From assembly GCA_003170135.1 (NCBI GenBank), contig PMZR01000098.1, forward strand, positions 18,406 through 82,405: 64,000 nucleotides of DNA, written 5' to 3'. Of the stretch, positions 18,526 to 29,407 are shown in pieces. Below the pieces are notes generated by a model that saw nothing but the letters and a program-made list of their open reading frames with translations, had not been told where the DNA came from and searched no databases. Every line of letters begins with the position of its first letter. The stretch's first letter is position 1. Position numbers and translations under genes: made by a program. This stretch comes from Acidobacteriota bacterium. Its GTDB lineage: Bacteria > Acidobacteriota > Vicinamibacteria > Vicinamibacterales > Fen-181.

Positions 18526-20418
18526 ATGAAAAAGCTCTTCATCACCTTAGTCGTCGTCATCGTCGTCGCCGGCGCTGCGGGCGGCGCCTACTACTACAAG
18601 TATGGCAAGCCGCCGGAGCCGGAAGTCTCCACCGTGCAGGTCACCCGTGGAGACGTCATCCAGCAGGTCGGCGCCACCGGGACCGTCCAGGCCGTGACGA
18701 CCGTTGACGTCGGCACGCAGGTGAACGGCGTCATCAAGGATTTGTACAAGACCGACTTCAACTCGATGGTGAAGAAGGGGCAGCTCATCGCGAAGATCGA
18801 CCCCGCCACGATCTTAGCGACGATCGAGAGCGACCAGGCGAACCTCGAAAGCGCGCAGGCCACCCTCGAGCGCTTGAAGATCACGCTCGAGGATTCCCAG
18901 AACAAGCTCAAACGGGCGGCAGATCTGGCCAAGCGCAACCTGGTGACGGCGCAGGATCTTGAAACGGCGCAGGTGACCGTCAAGACCAACGACGCGTCGA
19001 TCAAGTCGCAGGTGGCGAGCATCAAGCAGACCGAGGCGAAGCTGAACCAGGACCGCGTCAACCTGGGCTACACGGACATCTACGCGCCGATTGACGGCAT
19101 CGTCATCAACCGCAAGGTGGACGTGGGCCAGACGGTCGTGTCGAACAACTCGGCGACCTCGATGTTCCAGATTGCCCAGGACCTGACCAAGATGCAGTTG
19201 AACGCGAGCATCGACGAGTCCGACGTGGGCATGTTGCGCCCCGGCCAGATCGCGACGTTCCGCGTCGATGCGTTCCCCAACAAGGAATTCCGCGGCACGG
19301 TGTTTCAGGTGCGGTTGCAGCCGGTCATTACGCAGAACGTGGTCACCTACACGACCATCATCGACGTCCCCAACCCGTTCTACGAACTGAAGCCGGGCAT
19401 GACGGCGAACGTGAAGATCGAAATCGCCCGGCGCGAGAACGTGCTGCGCGTGCCGCTGTCGGCCATGCGCTACCGGCCGACGCGCGAGATCTTCGAAGCG
19501 CTGAACCTCGAGGTGCCGCCCGAACTGCTGCGCGGTCGCGGCCAGGGCGGGGCGCGAGGCCAGAACGCGATGGGCGGCGGCGGCGCGCAGGGACAGGGTG
19601 GAAGCGGCGGCGGCGCGGCGTTCCAGCGGGGCGGCGGCGATCGGCCGGCGCAATCCGCCACCGAGCAGACCGCGCTTCCTCGCGGCGGCCAGAACCAGGC
19701 GCAGGCCACTCCGGGCCAGCCGCGCGGCAACCGGCAGGGACAGAGCGGTGACCGCCAGTCGGCCAACCGGGGCGGACAGGGCGGCGGACAGGGCCAGGCC
19801 GGCGACCGCCAGTTCGGTGGGCGCGGCGGCCAGGGCGGCCAGCAGCTGACGCCCGAGGAGCGCCAGAAGCGCCTGCAGGAACGGCTCGCGCAGATGACCC
19901 CCGAACAGCGCGCGCAGTACGAAGAGCGCATGAAGCAGTTCGGTCAGGGCGGCGGCCGTGGTCAAGGTGGCGGACGCGGACAGGGCTCGGGACGCCAGGA
20001 CAACGCTTCCGCGGCACAGGGCGGCCAGAACGGCCGATTCGGTGGACAGCGCAACCGGCCGGCGGCCAACGAGGCGGGCCCCAAGCAAGGCATCGCCAAG
20101 GGCGACGCGACGACGATCGACGCGCTGTTCGGCGACCTGGTCTTCACGGACTCGCCGGGACGCGTCTGGATCTATAGCGTCAACGGCACGGTCAAGAGCC
20201 TCAAGTCGATCAGCATCCGGACCGGCCTCACCGACGGCAGCGTCGCGGCCCTGGTCGACGGAGCAGGCATCGACGAGAACACCAGGCTCGTGACCAACAT
20301 CGACACCGGCCTGAGCAACCAGACGGTGCGGCCGGGCAGCAGCCCGTTGATGCCTGGTGGCCAGCGCGGCGGCCCCGGTGGGCCTACGGGCGGCGGCGGT
20401 CGGGGCGGTGGTCGGTAA
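18526..20418 (+). CDS. MacA-like periplasmic adaptor with large Gly/Gln/Arg-rich insert
   Basis: 630 residues, much longer than the 380-420 of normal MacA/HlyD adaptors. N-terminal anchor (FITLVVVIVVAGAAGGAYYY), lipoyl half-motifs (VGATGTVQAVTTVDVGTQVNG; GYTDIYAPIDGIVINRKVDVG), a coiled-coil hairpin (about 95-165) and a beta-barrel (LRPGQIATFRVDAFPNKEFRG; ELKPGMTANVKIEI). After VLRVPLSAMRYRPT, residues of about 345-535 are low-complexity Gly, Gln and Arg, broken by a helical LTPEERQKRLQERLAQMTPE; the membrane-proximal domain resumes at LFGDLVFTDSPGRVWIYSVNG and SIRTGLTDGSVAALVDG. So the insert sits inside the last domain. It follows TolC and precedes the MacB ATPase. Confidence 0.9.
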   Translation: MKKLFITLVVVIVVAGAAGGAYYYKYGKPPEPEVSTVQVTRGDVIQQVGATGTVQAVTTVDVGTQVNGVIKDLYKTDFNSMVKKGQLIAKIDPATILATIESDQANLESAQATLERLKITLEDSQNKLKRAADLAKRNLVTAQDLETAQVTVKTNDASIKSQVASIKQTEAKLNQDRVNLGYTDIYAPIDGIVINRKVDVGQTVVSNNSATSMFQIAQDLTKMQLNASIDESDVGMLRPGQIATFRVDAFPNKEFRGTVFQVRLQPVITQNVVTYTTIIDVPNPFYELKPGMTANVKIEIARRENVLRVPLSAMRYRPTREIFEALNLEVPPELLRGRGQGGARGQNAMGGGGAQGQGGSGGGAAFQRGGGDRPAQSATEQTALPRGGQNQAQATPGQPRGNRQGQSGDRQSANRGGQGGGQGQAGDRQFGGRGGQGGQQLTPEERQKRLQERLAQMTPEQRAQYEERMKQFGQGGGRGQGGGRGQGSGRQDNASAAQGGQNGRFGGQRNRPAANEAGPKQGIAKGDATTIDALFGDLVFTDSPGRVWIYSVNGTVKSLKSISIRTGLTDGSVAALVDGAGIDENTRLVTNIDTGLSNQTVRPGSSPLMPGGQRGGPGGPTGGGGRGGGR

Positions 20419-20458
20419 GCGCGTAACCTGACGACGCGAAGTTCAAGGACGTTTCCCT

Positions 20459-21199
20459 ATGGCTGTCATTTCCGTTCGCGACCTCACCAAGATTTACGTG
20501 GTTGGCGAGGTCCAGGTACGCGCGCTGCGAGGCGTTTCCGTGGAGGTCGAGCACGGCGAGTTCGTCTCGGTGACGGGCCCGTCCGGGTCGGGCAAGTCCA
20601 CGTTCATGCACATCCTGGGGTGCCTGGACAAGCCCACCAGCGGCCAGTACTTTCTCGAGAGCAAGGACGTGTCGCGGCTCTCGAAGAACGAACTGGCCCG
20701 CATTCGCAACCACCAGATCGGCTTCGTGTTCCAGGGCTTCAACCTCCTCTCCCGGACGAGCGCCCTGGAGAACGTCGAATTGCCGCTGCTCTACAACGGC
20801 AGGCCCGTCCGGGGATCGATCCGGCGGAAGCGGGCGATGGACGCGCTGGCCGCGGTCGGCCTCGGCGACCGCGCGCACCATCATCCCAATCAGCTCTCGG
20901 GCGGCCAGCAACAGCGCGTGGCGATCGCGCGGTCGCTCATCAACGAACCGTCGATCCTGCTCGCCGACGAGCCGACGGGCAACCTCGACACGCGCACGAG
21001 CATCGAGGTGATGGAGATCTTCCAGCGCCTGAACCTGGAGCGCCACATCACGGTGCTGCTCATCACGCACGAACAGGACATCGCCGAGTACGGGGCGCGC
21101 ATCATCGCGTTCCGCGACGGCAAGATCAAATCGGACGAAGCGGTCGTGCAGCGCCGCATCGCCGCCGAAGAGGCCGCGGCGTTACCGCCGGTCGCGTAG
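20459..21199 (+). CDS. MacB-type ABC transporter ATP-binding protein
   Basis: 246 residues of the MacB/LolD class. Walker A GPSGSGKS (about 40), FVFQGFNLLSRTSALENVELPLLYNG (Q-loop region typical of MacB), signature [15 protein letters not shown], Walker [13 protein letters not shown], switch LITHEQDIAEYG. The ATPase and permease are separate genes rather than one MacB polypeptide. It starts 40 nt after the adaptor and is followed by a heptanucleotide array. Confidence 0.93.
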   Translation: MAVISVRDLTKIYVVGEVQVRALRGVSVEVEHGEFVSVTGPSGSGKSTFMHILGCLDKPTSGQYFLESKDVSRLSKNELARIRNHQIGFVFQGFNLLSRTSALENVELPLLYNGRPVRGSIRRKRAMDALAAVGLGDRAHHHPNQLSGGQQQRVAIARSLINEPSILLADEPTGNLDTRTSIEVMEIFQRLNLERHITVLLITHEQDIAEYGARIIAFRDGKIKSDEAVVQRRIAAEEAAALPPVA

Positions 21200-21214
21200 C
21201 AGATATAGATACTT

Positions 21215-21249
21215 GGAGTCCGGGGTCCGGAGTCCGGGGTCCGGAGTCG
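21215..21249. repeat. heptanucleotide array (AGTCCGG family)
   Basis: Units agtccgg, ggtccgg, agtccgg, ggtccgg, agtcgcg. It starts about 15 nt after the stop of the MacB ATPase gene and lies between that gene and its permease partner. Same family as the 5855 array. Confidence 0.88.
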
Positions 21250-21281
21250 CGCTGTTCGGTTCGTGAAACACTGAGGCCCAC

Positions 21282-22502
21282 ATGTCGATCGTCATGACGT
21301 TCCGGATCGCACTCAAGGCGCTCAATCGCAACAAGATGCGCACGGCCCTCACGATGCTCGGCATGATCATCGGCGTCGCCGCGGTCATCGCGATGGTCTC
21401 GCTCGGCAACGGCGCGACCAGCTCGATTGAGGCGTCCATCCAGTCGGCCGGAACCAACATCATCAACGTCAACGCCGGCAACTTCTCGCAGGGCGGCGTG
21501 CGCACCGGCTCGGGCGGCGCGAACACGCTGACCGTCGAGGATTCCGTCGCCATTCGCAACGAGGTGCGCGGCGTCCGCTACCTGTGCGCGGGCTTCAACT
21601 CCCGCACGCAGGTCATCTTCCAGAACCAGAACTGGCAGACGCGCATCCAGGGCACCGACGTCGACCTGCCGCTCATCCGGTCGTGGCCCAACGAGTTCGG
21701 CACGTTCTTCAGCAGCCAGGACGTCCAGACCTCCGGCAAGGTGGCGGTCCTGGGCGCCGTCGTGCGCGACCAGTTGTTCGGTGAGGGCGAAGACCCGACC
21801 GGCCAGGTGATCCGCATCAGGAACCAGCCGTTCAAGGTCATCGGGGTCCTGACCCGCAAGGGCCAGGCGGCCATGGGCGAGGACCAGGACGACGCGGTCT
21901 ACTGTCCGTTCACGACGGTCCAGAAGAAACTGCAGCGGGCCACCTACATCCAGAACATCACCGTGTCGGCCGAATCGGCCGGCAACATCAGCAAGGTGGC
22001 CGACGACATCGCCGCGCTGCTGCGCGTCCGCCACAAGATCATGCAGGGCGACACCGATGACTTCATGGTGCGGACCCTCGAGGAAATGGCCAGCCTGCGC
22101 GTGCAGGCGACGCAGACCATGACCTACCTGCTGGCCGGCATCGCGTGCGTGTCGCTGCTGGTCGGCGGCATCGGCATCATGAACATCATGCTCGTGTCCG
22201 TCTCGGAGCGGACGCGGGAAATCGGCCTCCGCATGTCGCTCGGCGCCCGCGGCTACGACGTGTTGCTCCAGTTCCTGGTCGAAGCCGTCGTCCTCAGCCT
22301 CATCGGCGGGATCATCGGCATCGGCATCGGGTTCGGGTTCGCGGAAGGCCTGACGAGATTCATGCAGTGGCCGACCGCCGTCTCCTCCGACGCGGTGGTC
22401 ATGGCCTTCGGCTTCTCCGCGGCGACCGGGATCTTCTTCGGGTTCTATCCGGCACGGAAAGCGGCCGCGCTGGACCCGATTGAAGCGCTGCGTTATGAAT
22501 AG
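21282..22502 (+). CDS. MacB-type ABC transporter permease
   Basis: 406 residues with the MacB-FtsX architecture: TM1 at the N-terminus (MRTALTMLGMIIGVAAVIAM), a periplasmic MacB core domain of about 220 residues, then three TM helices (YLLAGIACVSLLVGGIGIMNIMLVSVSERTREIG shortened; FLVEAVVLSLIGGIIGIGIG; AVVMAFGFSAATGIFFGFYPA), ending PARKAAALDPIEALRYE, which is diagnostic. With the preceding ATPase, adaptor and TolC it forms a tripartite exporter of peptides, lipids or small molecules; the substrate cannot be told. Confidence 0.93.
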   Translation: MSIVMTFRIALKALNRNKMRTALTMLGMIIGVAAVIAMVSLGNGATSSIEASIQSAGTNIINVNAGNFSQGGVRTGSGGANTLTVEDSVAIRNEVRGVRYLCAGFNSRTQVIFQNQNWQTRIQGTDVDLPLIRSWPNEFGTFFSSQDVQTSGKVAVLGAVVRDQLFGEGEDPTGQVIRIRNQPFKVIGVLTRKGQAAMGEDQDDAVYCPFTTVQKKLQRATYIQNITVSAESAGNISKVADDIAALLRVRHKIMQGDTDDFMVRTLEEMASLRVQATQTMTYLLAGIACVSLLVGGIGIMNIMLVSVSERTREIGLRMSLGARGYDVLLQFLVEAVVLSLIGGIIGIGIGFGFAEGLTRFMQWPTAVSSDAVVMAFGFSAATGIFFGFYPARKAAALDPIEALRYE

Positions 22503-22602
22503 GTAAGATATCGGGTCTGGTCTCAGCGGGGCGGGAGCTCAGGGGCCGGCAGCTCGTCGCTGTCCCGGTCCGAATGGACAGGCAGTTTCACATGGAGGTC
22601 TC

Positions 22603-23082
22603 ATGAAGCGCTCAATGTTGTTCGGGGTGTTCCTCGCGTTGGTCGTGGTGACGGTCGCGTTCGCACAGGGCAAGCCCAATTTCCAGGGCGTCTGGGCACC
22701 CCAGACGCCACCAGCGGCGGCTGCGCCCGCCGGCGGCGGCGGCCGCGGCGGCGGCGGCGGGCCGATGACGGTCACCCAGACAGCCACGCAGCTGACCGTC
22801 GAGCGGACGATGGGCCAGAACACGATGAAGACCGTCTACAACCTGGACGGAACCGAGAGCAAGAACGAGATGGCGGGACGGGGCGGCGGCGCACCGACGA
22901 CCTCGACGTCCACGGTGAAGTGGGACGGGGCCAAGCTGGTCATCACGACCAAGTCCGAAGGGGCGAACGGTCCGCAGGAACGCGTGCAGACCTGGTCGCT
23001 GAGTCCCGAAGGCAACCTGGCGATCGAGCAGCCGGGTCAGGGCGGCGCCGTCCGGACGACCGTCTATTCCAAGGGCAAGTAG
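22603..23082 (+). CDS. secreted hypothetical protein with Gly-rich segment
   Basis: 159 residues. Signal peptide (MLFGVFLALVVVTVAFAQ), then NFQGVWAPQ, a Gly/Arg-rich linker, and a beta-rich repeat-like domain (PMTVTQTATQLTVERTMG, NTMKTVYNLDGTESKN, STVKWDGAKLVITTKSEG, RVQTWSLSPEGNLAIEQ). This looks like the small extracellular beta-sandwich/lipocalin-like proteins common in Acidobacteriota; function unknown. ATG 22603 has GGAGG 8 nt upstream. It is last in the efflux gene run. Confidence 0.75.
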   Translation: MKRSMLFGVFLALVVVTVAFAQGKPNFQGVWAPQTPPAAAAPAGGGGRGGGGGPMTVTQTATQLTVERTMGQNTMKTVYNLDGTESKNEMAGRGGGAPTTSTSTVKWDGAKLVITTKSEGANGPQERVQTWSLSPEGNLAIEQPGQGGAVRTTVYSKGK

Positions 23083-23095
23083 TTCTCATCTCGCC

Positions 23096-23216
23096 GGGAT
23101 CGGGGGTCGAAGATCCCCGATCCCTAGTCCTTGGTCCCTAGTCCTTGGTCCCTAGTCCTTGGTCCCTAGTCCTTGGTCCCTAGTCCCTGGTCCCTGGTCC
23201 CTGGTCCTCAGTCCCG
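23096..23216. repeat. heptanucleotide array (CCCTAGT/CCTTGGT family)
   Basis: The longest array: alternating 7-mers ccctagt and ccttggt (a 14-nt higher-order unit) from about 23121, then ccctggt three times and cctcagt. The first 25 bases contain an imperfect palindrome around ggggatcttc. The array contains the stop codon and about the last 18 codons of folK on the minus strand. Confidence 0.92.
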
Positions 23217-23670
23217 CGAGCAGTTCCCGCACCGTCAACCCCGTCACCGGATCGATCATCTCGGGCGCGATCGCCGCGAGCGGTTCGAGCACGAAGCGTC
23301 GCTGCCGGAACCGCGGATGCGGAATCGTCATGCCCGGCTGTTCCACGATCTGGTCACCGAAGAGCACGAGGTCGAGATCGAGCGTGCGGGGCGCTCCCGC
23401 GTGGGGACGTTCGCGTCCCCGCTCGCCCTCGATCGCCAGCAGCGCGTCGAGCAGCGCGCGCGGCAGCAGGTGAGAGTTGCCGACGACGGCGGCGTTCAGG
23501 AAGAGCGGCTGCGGCAGGACGTCTTGCGGTTTGGTCTCGATGAAGGGCGACACGCGCAGGTCGGCGAGACAGGAGCCGAGGCGATCGATCGCGTACCGAA
23601 GGTGCGCCTCTCGGTTGCCGACGTTGCTCCCGAGCGCGATCGCAACCCGCGTGACAACCGCGTTCGCCAT
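23152..23670 (-). CDS. folK: 2-amino-4-hydroxy-6-hydroxymethyldihydropteridine diphosphokinase
   Basis: HPPK, folate biosynthesis. 172 residues: IALGSNVGNREAHL, SPFIETKPQ, FLNAAVVG, IEGERGRER and the HPPK signature GAPRTLDLDLVLFG (about 98-111), then IPHPRFRQRRFVLEPL. The core is complete by LTVRELLAGL. The last 18 residues, RTRDQGPGTRDQGLGTKD, are encoded by the heptanucleotide array, so the native C-terminus has been replaced or extended and the stop codon (TAG, cta at 23152-23154) comes from a repeat unit. It converges on the efflux-operon secreted protein. Confidence 0.93.
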   Translation of the reverse strand: MANAVVTRVAIALGSNVGNREAHLRYAIDRLGSCLADLRVSPFIETKPQDVLPQPLFLNAAVVGNSHLLPRALLDALLAIEGERGRERPHAGAPRTLDLDLVLFGDQIVEQPGMTIPHPRFRQRRFVLEPLAAIAPEMIDPVTGLTVRELLAGLRTRDQGPGTRDQGLGTKD

Positions 23671-23731
23671 CGAACCTCGGACTTTCGGCTGGCCCGCGGT
23701 AGCGCGTCGGCGCGAAGGCGGGACTCCGGAC

Positions 23732-24223
23732 TTATTCCACCCAGCGCGTGGGGAGTACTCGCCCGCTGGCCTCGCTCGGGCTCGTGCGTCGGCCCAGGAG
23801 GTCGTGGCGGCCGGCGATGGCCTGGTCGAAGAAACGCTTGTGTTCGAGCGTCTCGCCCAGGATCACCCCCAGCATCAGCTTATCCCGCGAGTCGATCACC
23901 TGCTCCACGCGCGGGCGCCACTTCTGGACGAACTCGTGCATCAGGCGGGCATCGTCGGTCAGGATTGCCGACTGGCCCTCCGCCCCCTTGCCGGCCGAGG
24001 GCGTCGTCAGGACCGGCACCTGGTCCGTCACGATGCCGCCCAGTTCCGCCACCGCGCGGCGCAACCACTCGAGCTGCGCCTGCTCGCGCGCAATGATGTA
24101 TTGGTACGTGTTGTTGAAGTCGTAGGCAGCGACCAAGCGGGCCGCCGCCTCGTGACGGCGCGTCAATCCCAGCTTGTCCGCGTAGAACTCACGCAGCAGC
24201 TCGCGCAAATCTGGCGATCTCAC
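23732..24223 (-). CDS. putative ferritin-like four-helix protein
   Basis: 163 residues from GTG 24221-24223, which overlaps the stop of the DksA-type gene (GTGA). Mostly long amphipathic helices: ARLVAAYDFNNTYQYIIARE, EQAQLEWLRRAVAELGG, DARLMHEFVQKWRPRVEQVI and KLMLGVILGETLEHKRFF. The Glu in the first helix pair and E-x-x-x-H/E-H in the last resemble di-iron ligands of ferritin-like proteins, but they are not a textbook set. The ORF in the track begins upstream in the DksA gene. A short ggactccggactta remnant of a heptamer array overlaps its stop codon. Family assignment is tentative. Confidence 0.6.
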   Translation of the reverse strand: MRSPDLRELLREFYADKLGLTRRHEAAARLVAAYDFNNTYQYIIAREQAQLEWLRRAVAELGGIVTDQVPVLTTPSAGKGAEGQSAILTDDARLMHEFVQKWRPRVEQVIDSRDKLMLGVILGETLEHKRFFDQAIAGRHDLLGRRTSPSEASGRVLPTRWVE

Positions 24224-24549
24224 GCGTTCTGCTTCTCCTTGCACGCGATGCACACCCGCGTCCAGGGAATCGCGTTCAGGCGTGGGGCCGCGATCGGCTC
24301 GCCGCAGTCGCGGCACATGCCGTAGGTGCCCTTCTCGATGCGCCACAGTGCTTCTTCGATCGCCTGGAGGATCTTCGCGTCAGTCTGCTTGAGCCTCAGC
24401 TGGATGTGGACTTCGTTGTTGCCGCTCGCCTGATCGGCGAGGTCGCCTTGCCGGCTGTTGTTGTCGGGCTGCAGCGGCTTGACACCACCGGTCGCGAGGA
24501 TCTCGGCCCGCTTGTGCAGCAGCGCATCTTTGTAAGTCGAGAAGTCCAT
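24220..24549 (-). CDS. DksA/TraR-family C4 zinc-finger protein
   Basis: 109 residues from ATG 24547-24549. N-terminal helical part (YKDALLHKRAEIL), a DksA-like acidic loop (QGDLADQASGNNEVHIQ), then IEEALWRIEKGTYGMCRDCGEPIAAPRLNAI shortened, and CIACKEKQNA. The four cysteines CxxC-x17-CxxC form the zinc finger that in DksA proteins sits in the RNA polymerase secondary channel. It may modulate transcription with ppGpp; small variants can act without it. It is the upstream member of a two-gene unit with the ferritin-like protein. Confidence 0.85.
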   Translation of the reverse strand: MDFSTYKDALLHKRAEILATGGVKPLQPDNNSRQGDLADQASGNNEVHIQLRLKQTDAKILQAIEEALWRIEKGTYGMCRDCGEPIAAPRLNAIPWTRVCIACKEKQNA

Positions 24550-24691
24550 CGTGCTCAACCCCCACGCTGCGGTTACCAGGCACTCCGCAATTGGTGATGA
24601 TAGCACGTTCGAACTGGACCGGAAGAGGCCGGATGAGGGCGCACGTTCGGCAATTTGCAGCAAGCTCAGGGGGGCCGAACGCGGATCTCGG

Positions 24692-24934
24692 TCAGCCGAT
24701 GTGCCGCAGCTGAAGGTCGAGCGCCCGCAACGCCTCTTCGAGCATCGAGCGGTGCGCGGGCGAGGTCGACGCCTCCAGATCCGCGGCCGTCCGGGCGCGC
24801 GCGAGTTCGAGTGTGCGCCGGCGATCGAGGGCCAGACGCTGCGCCGGCGACAGCGGCGCGGCCGATCTGCCCCGCGGCGCACCCAAATCCTGCTGCTGCG
24901 CTTCCACCGCCTTGCTTTCCCACCCTCGCGCCAT
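24692..24934 (-). CDS. conserved small helical protein, unknown function
   Basis: 80 residues from ATG 24932-24934 (the track starts 4 codons upstream). Sequence MARGWESKAVEAQQQD, then SPAQRLALDRRRTLELARAR and SPAHRSMLEEALRALDLQL. Soluble, Arg/Glu-rich, helical, with a Trp-Glu-Ser-Lys opening that I associate with a widespread uncharacterised acidobacterial small protein; that memory cannot be verified here. The region 24550-24691 before the DksA gene shows nothing else. Confidence 0.6.
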   Translation of the reverse strand: MARGWESKAVEAQQQDLGAPRGRSAAPLSPAQRLALDRRRTLELARARTAADLEASTSPAHRSMLEEALRALDLQLRHIG

Positions 24935-24959
24935 GAGTTTCAGCATACCAGAGCGCCCT

Positions 24960-25048
24960 CACAGGGCTGAAGCCCTGTGCCACACGCCCAGTGACTCACG
25001 TGAAGCCCTGTGCCACATGGAACGAGAACGTGAAGCCTGTGCCAATGG
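24960..25048. repeat. TGAAGCCCTGTGCCACA repeat cluster
   Basis: Three direct copies of tgaagccctgtgccaca (the third is degenerate: tgaagcctgtgccaatgg), about 30-33 nt apart. The first copy is half of a perfect 9-bp palindrome, cacagggctgaagccctgtg (24960-24979). This is not a heptamer array; it resembles a dispersed REP-like intergenic element. Confidence 0.75.
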
Positions 25049-25058
25049 AAATGGAGAC

Positions 25059-25088
25059 GCGGGCGGGGAGACGCGCCTCCCCGCCCGC
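25059..25088 (-). terminator. strong GC hairpin downstream of Ser-rich protein gene
   Basis: gcgggcggggag and ctccccgcccgc form a perfect 12-bp stem with a 6-nt loop. It lies about 75 nt after the stop of the 25163-25882 gene on the minus strand. There is no T tract, so it may be a transcription terminator or an RNA-stabilising 3' hairpin. Confidence 0.5.
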
Positions 25089-25162
25089 TCGTGCGACACG
25101 TTACCAGCTGCCAGACCCAGTCTGCTGGCGCATCTATGCGATGTCGATCCGCGCGTGCCGTA

Positions 25163-25882
25163 CTACATCGATGCCGACGACGGCGGCACGCCGCCGCTCG
25201 CCGCCAGCTTGTAGAACTCGTCGAGGTGCATGCGGAAGTCGGAGAGCTTCGCACGGACGTCCGCGGGGATCGTCACCGGGGTGCTGGACATGGCGCTGCC
25301 CGACGTGCCGGTCTGCCCGGACGATCCGGACGTTCCGCTCACCGAGCCCGATCCCGTCGTGCCGCTCATCGAACCCGACGACCCGCTGCTGCCGTAGCTC
25401 GAAGACGCGCCACGCGGGGACGTGGCCGGGATGTTGAGACGATCGAGTGCCTGCGTAATCTGCGTGTACTCGGTCCTCCAGTCACTGGTCGTGGACGAAC
25501 TGCTCGATGACCCCGCCGGCGGATTCGCGCTCGAGCTCCCGGACGTGCCCACCTGGCTGCCGGTGGAACTGGCGCCGCCAGCCTGGCTCTTGTAGTCGTT
25601 GTACAAATTGTCGAAGTTCGTCTTGAGCGTGGAGATCCGGGTCGCGGCGTCACCGCTCAGCGAGGATATCGAGACCCCGTCGAGAGCCTTCTTGGCCTGG
25701 TCGAGGTGAAACTGCGGCGAGTTCTCATTGCTCGAGGTCTGCTCCGAGGTTGTCGTTCCCGACGTGGACTGTCCTGACGTCGAGCCTGACGGCGGGTAGG
25801 TCTGCGCGGCCCCGATGAGCGGCAACGCGACGAGCCCCGCTGTCGCGATCGCAATCGTCCACGATCTGGTTCGCTGTGCCAT
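25163..25882 (-). CDS. secreted Ser/Gly/Thr-rich hypothetical protein
   Basis: 239 residues with a signal peptide (SWTIAIATAGLVALPLIGAAQ) and strong GAGGAGGAA ribosome binding site. The mature protein has low-complexity Ser/Gly/Thr linkers flanking two helical segments: SPQFHLDQAKKALDGVSI...RISTLKTNFDNLY, and ...TQITQALDRLNIP; a final helix reads VRAKLSDFRMHLDEFYKLA. It could be an extracellular or periplasmic structural protein. No family recognised. Single gene, divergent from the TPR regulator. Confidence 0.7.
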   Translation of the reverse strand: MAQRTRSWTIAIATAGLVALPLIGAAQTYPPSGSTSGQSTSGTTTSEQTSSNENSPQFHLDQAKKALDGVSISSLSGDAATRISTLKTNFDNLYNDYKSQAGGASSTGSQVGTSGSSSANPPAGSSSSSSTTSDWRTEYTQITQALDRLNIPATSPRGASSSYGSSGSSGSMSGTTGSGSVSGTSGSSGQTGTSGSAMSSTPVTIPADVRAKLSDFRMHLDEFYKLAASGGVPPSSASM

Positions 25883-26233
25883 AAGCGTGCTTCCTCCTCA
25901 GTTTTCGCACTGGTGAATACGTGAACAGCCGGACGCGCGCCTGAGTTCAGGGCCGGACGCACCGCAGGCCGAAAAGCCCAGCGCGATTCGCATCGACTGA
26001 CCTATCCGAGTCGAGCAAGCGAGATGCCACGAATGCATGCCGAATGGCCCTCGCCTGTGCATGCGGCCGCTGCAGTCTGCGCAGATGCTACACGGTGCAC
26101 CTGTCGTCTCCAGGTCCGGCCCCACCGAGCGCGAGCGGCAGCTCTCAATCAGGCACAGCCATACGGCCCCCGCCCCCGTTGCCCGACACACCCGCAATCG
26201 CGTGGGATTGACGAGTCCGGGTATACTCTCGCC
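25883..26233. other. intergenic region upstream of TPR/sigma-54 regulator
   Basis: 351 bases between divergent genes. The track extends both neighbours into it, but neither extension has coding character. Near the regulator start there is ttgacg...tatact with too short a spacer (8 nt) to be a convincing sigma-70 promoter. No inverted repeats stood out. Confidence 0.35.
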
Positions 26234-29161
<2,928 letters not shown>

Positions 29162-29204
29162 CCGGCCGGGCCCCTCACGGGACTCCATCAGCCCGCACGC
29201 AGCT

Positions 29205-29256
29205 GGATACCCGGTAAGCAGTTAATCTGTCGGCTGCATACCAAGTATCCGTTTTT
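29205..29256 (+). terminator. hairpin with T run after TPR regulator
   Basis: ggatac...gtatcc (6 bp), a 2x2 internal loop, ggta/tacc, a 1x1 mismatch and gcag/ctgc enclose a 12-nt loop; gttttt follows immediately. It lies 44 nt after the regulator stop codon and fits an intrinsic terminator, although the stem is AT-rich for this genome. Confidence 0.5.
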
Positions 29257-29407
29257 CCAATCAGCGTGCACGGGCGCTAGTCCAATCTAACGTCTGACAC
29301 ATCAGCCAGTTAGGGTCGATGATGCCCGCCGAGCGGCGGTCCTGGGGCGACGGTCCGGGCCTTGATTGTCTGTTGGCAGGACCAGCCCCCGCGCGTCAGG
29401 TGAACCC

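Noticed and set aside
23096-23216. Repeat array considered as CRISPR
   Set aside because: Units are 7 nt with no unique spacers.
26208-26227. ttgacg/tatact as sigma-70 promoter of the TPR regulator
   Set aside because: The spacer is only 8 nt.
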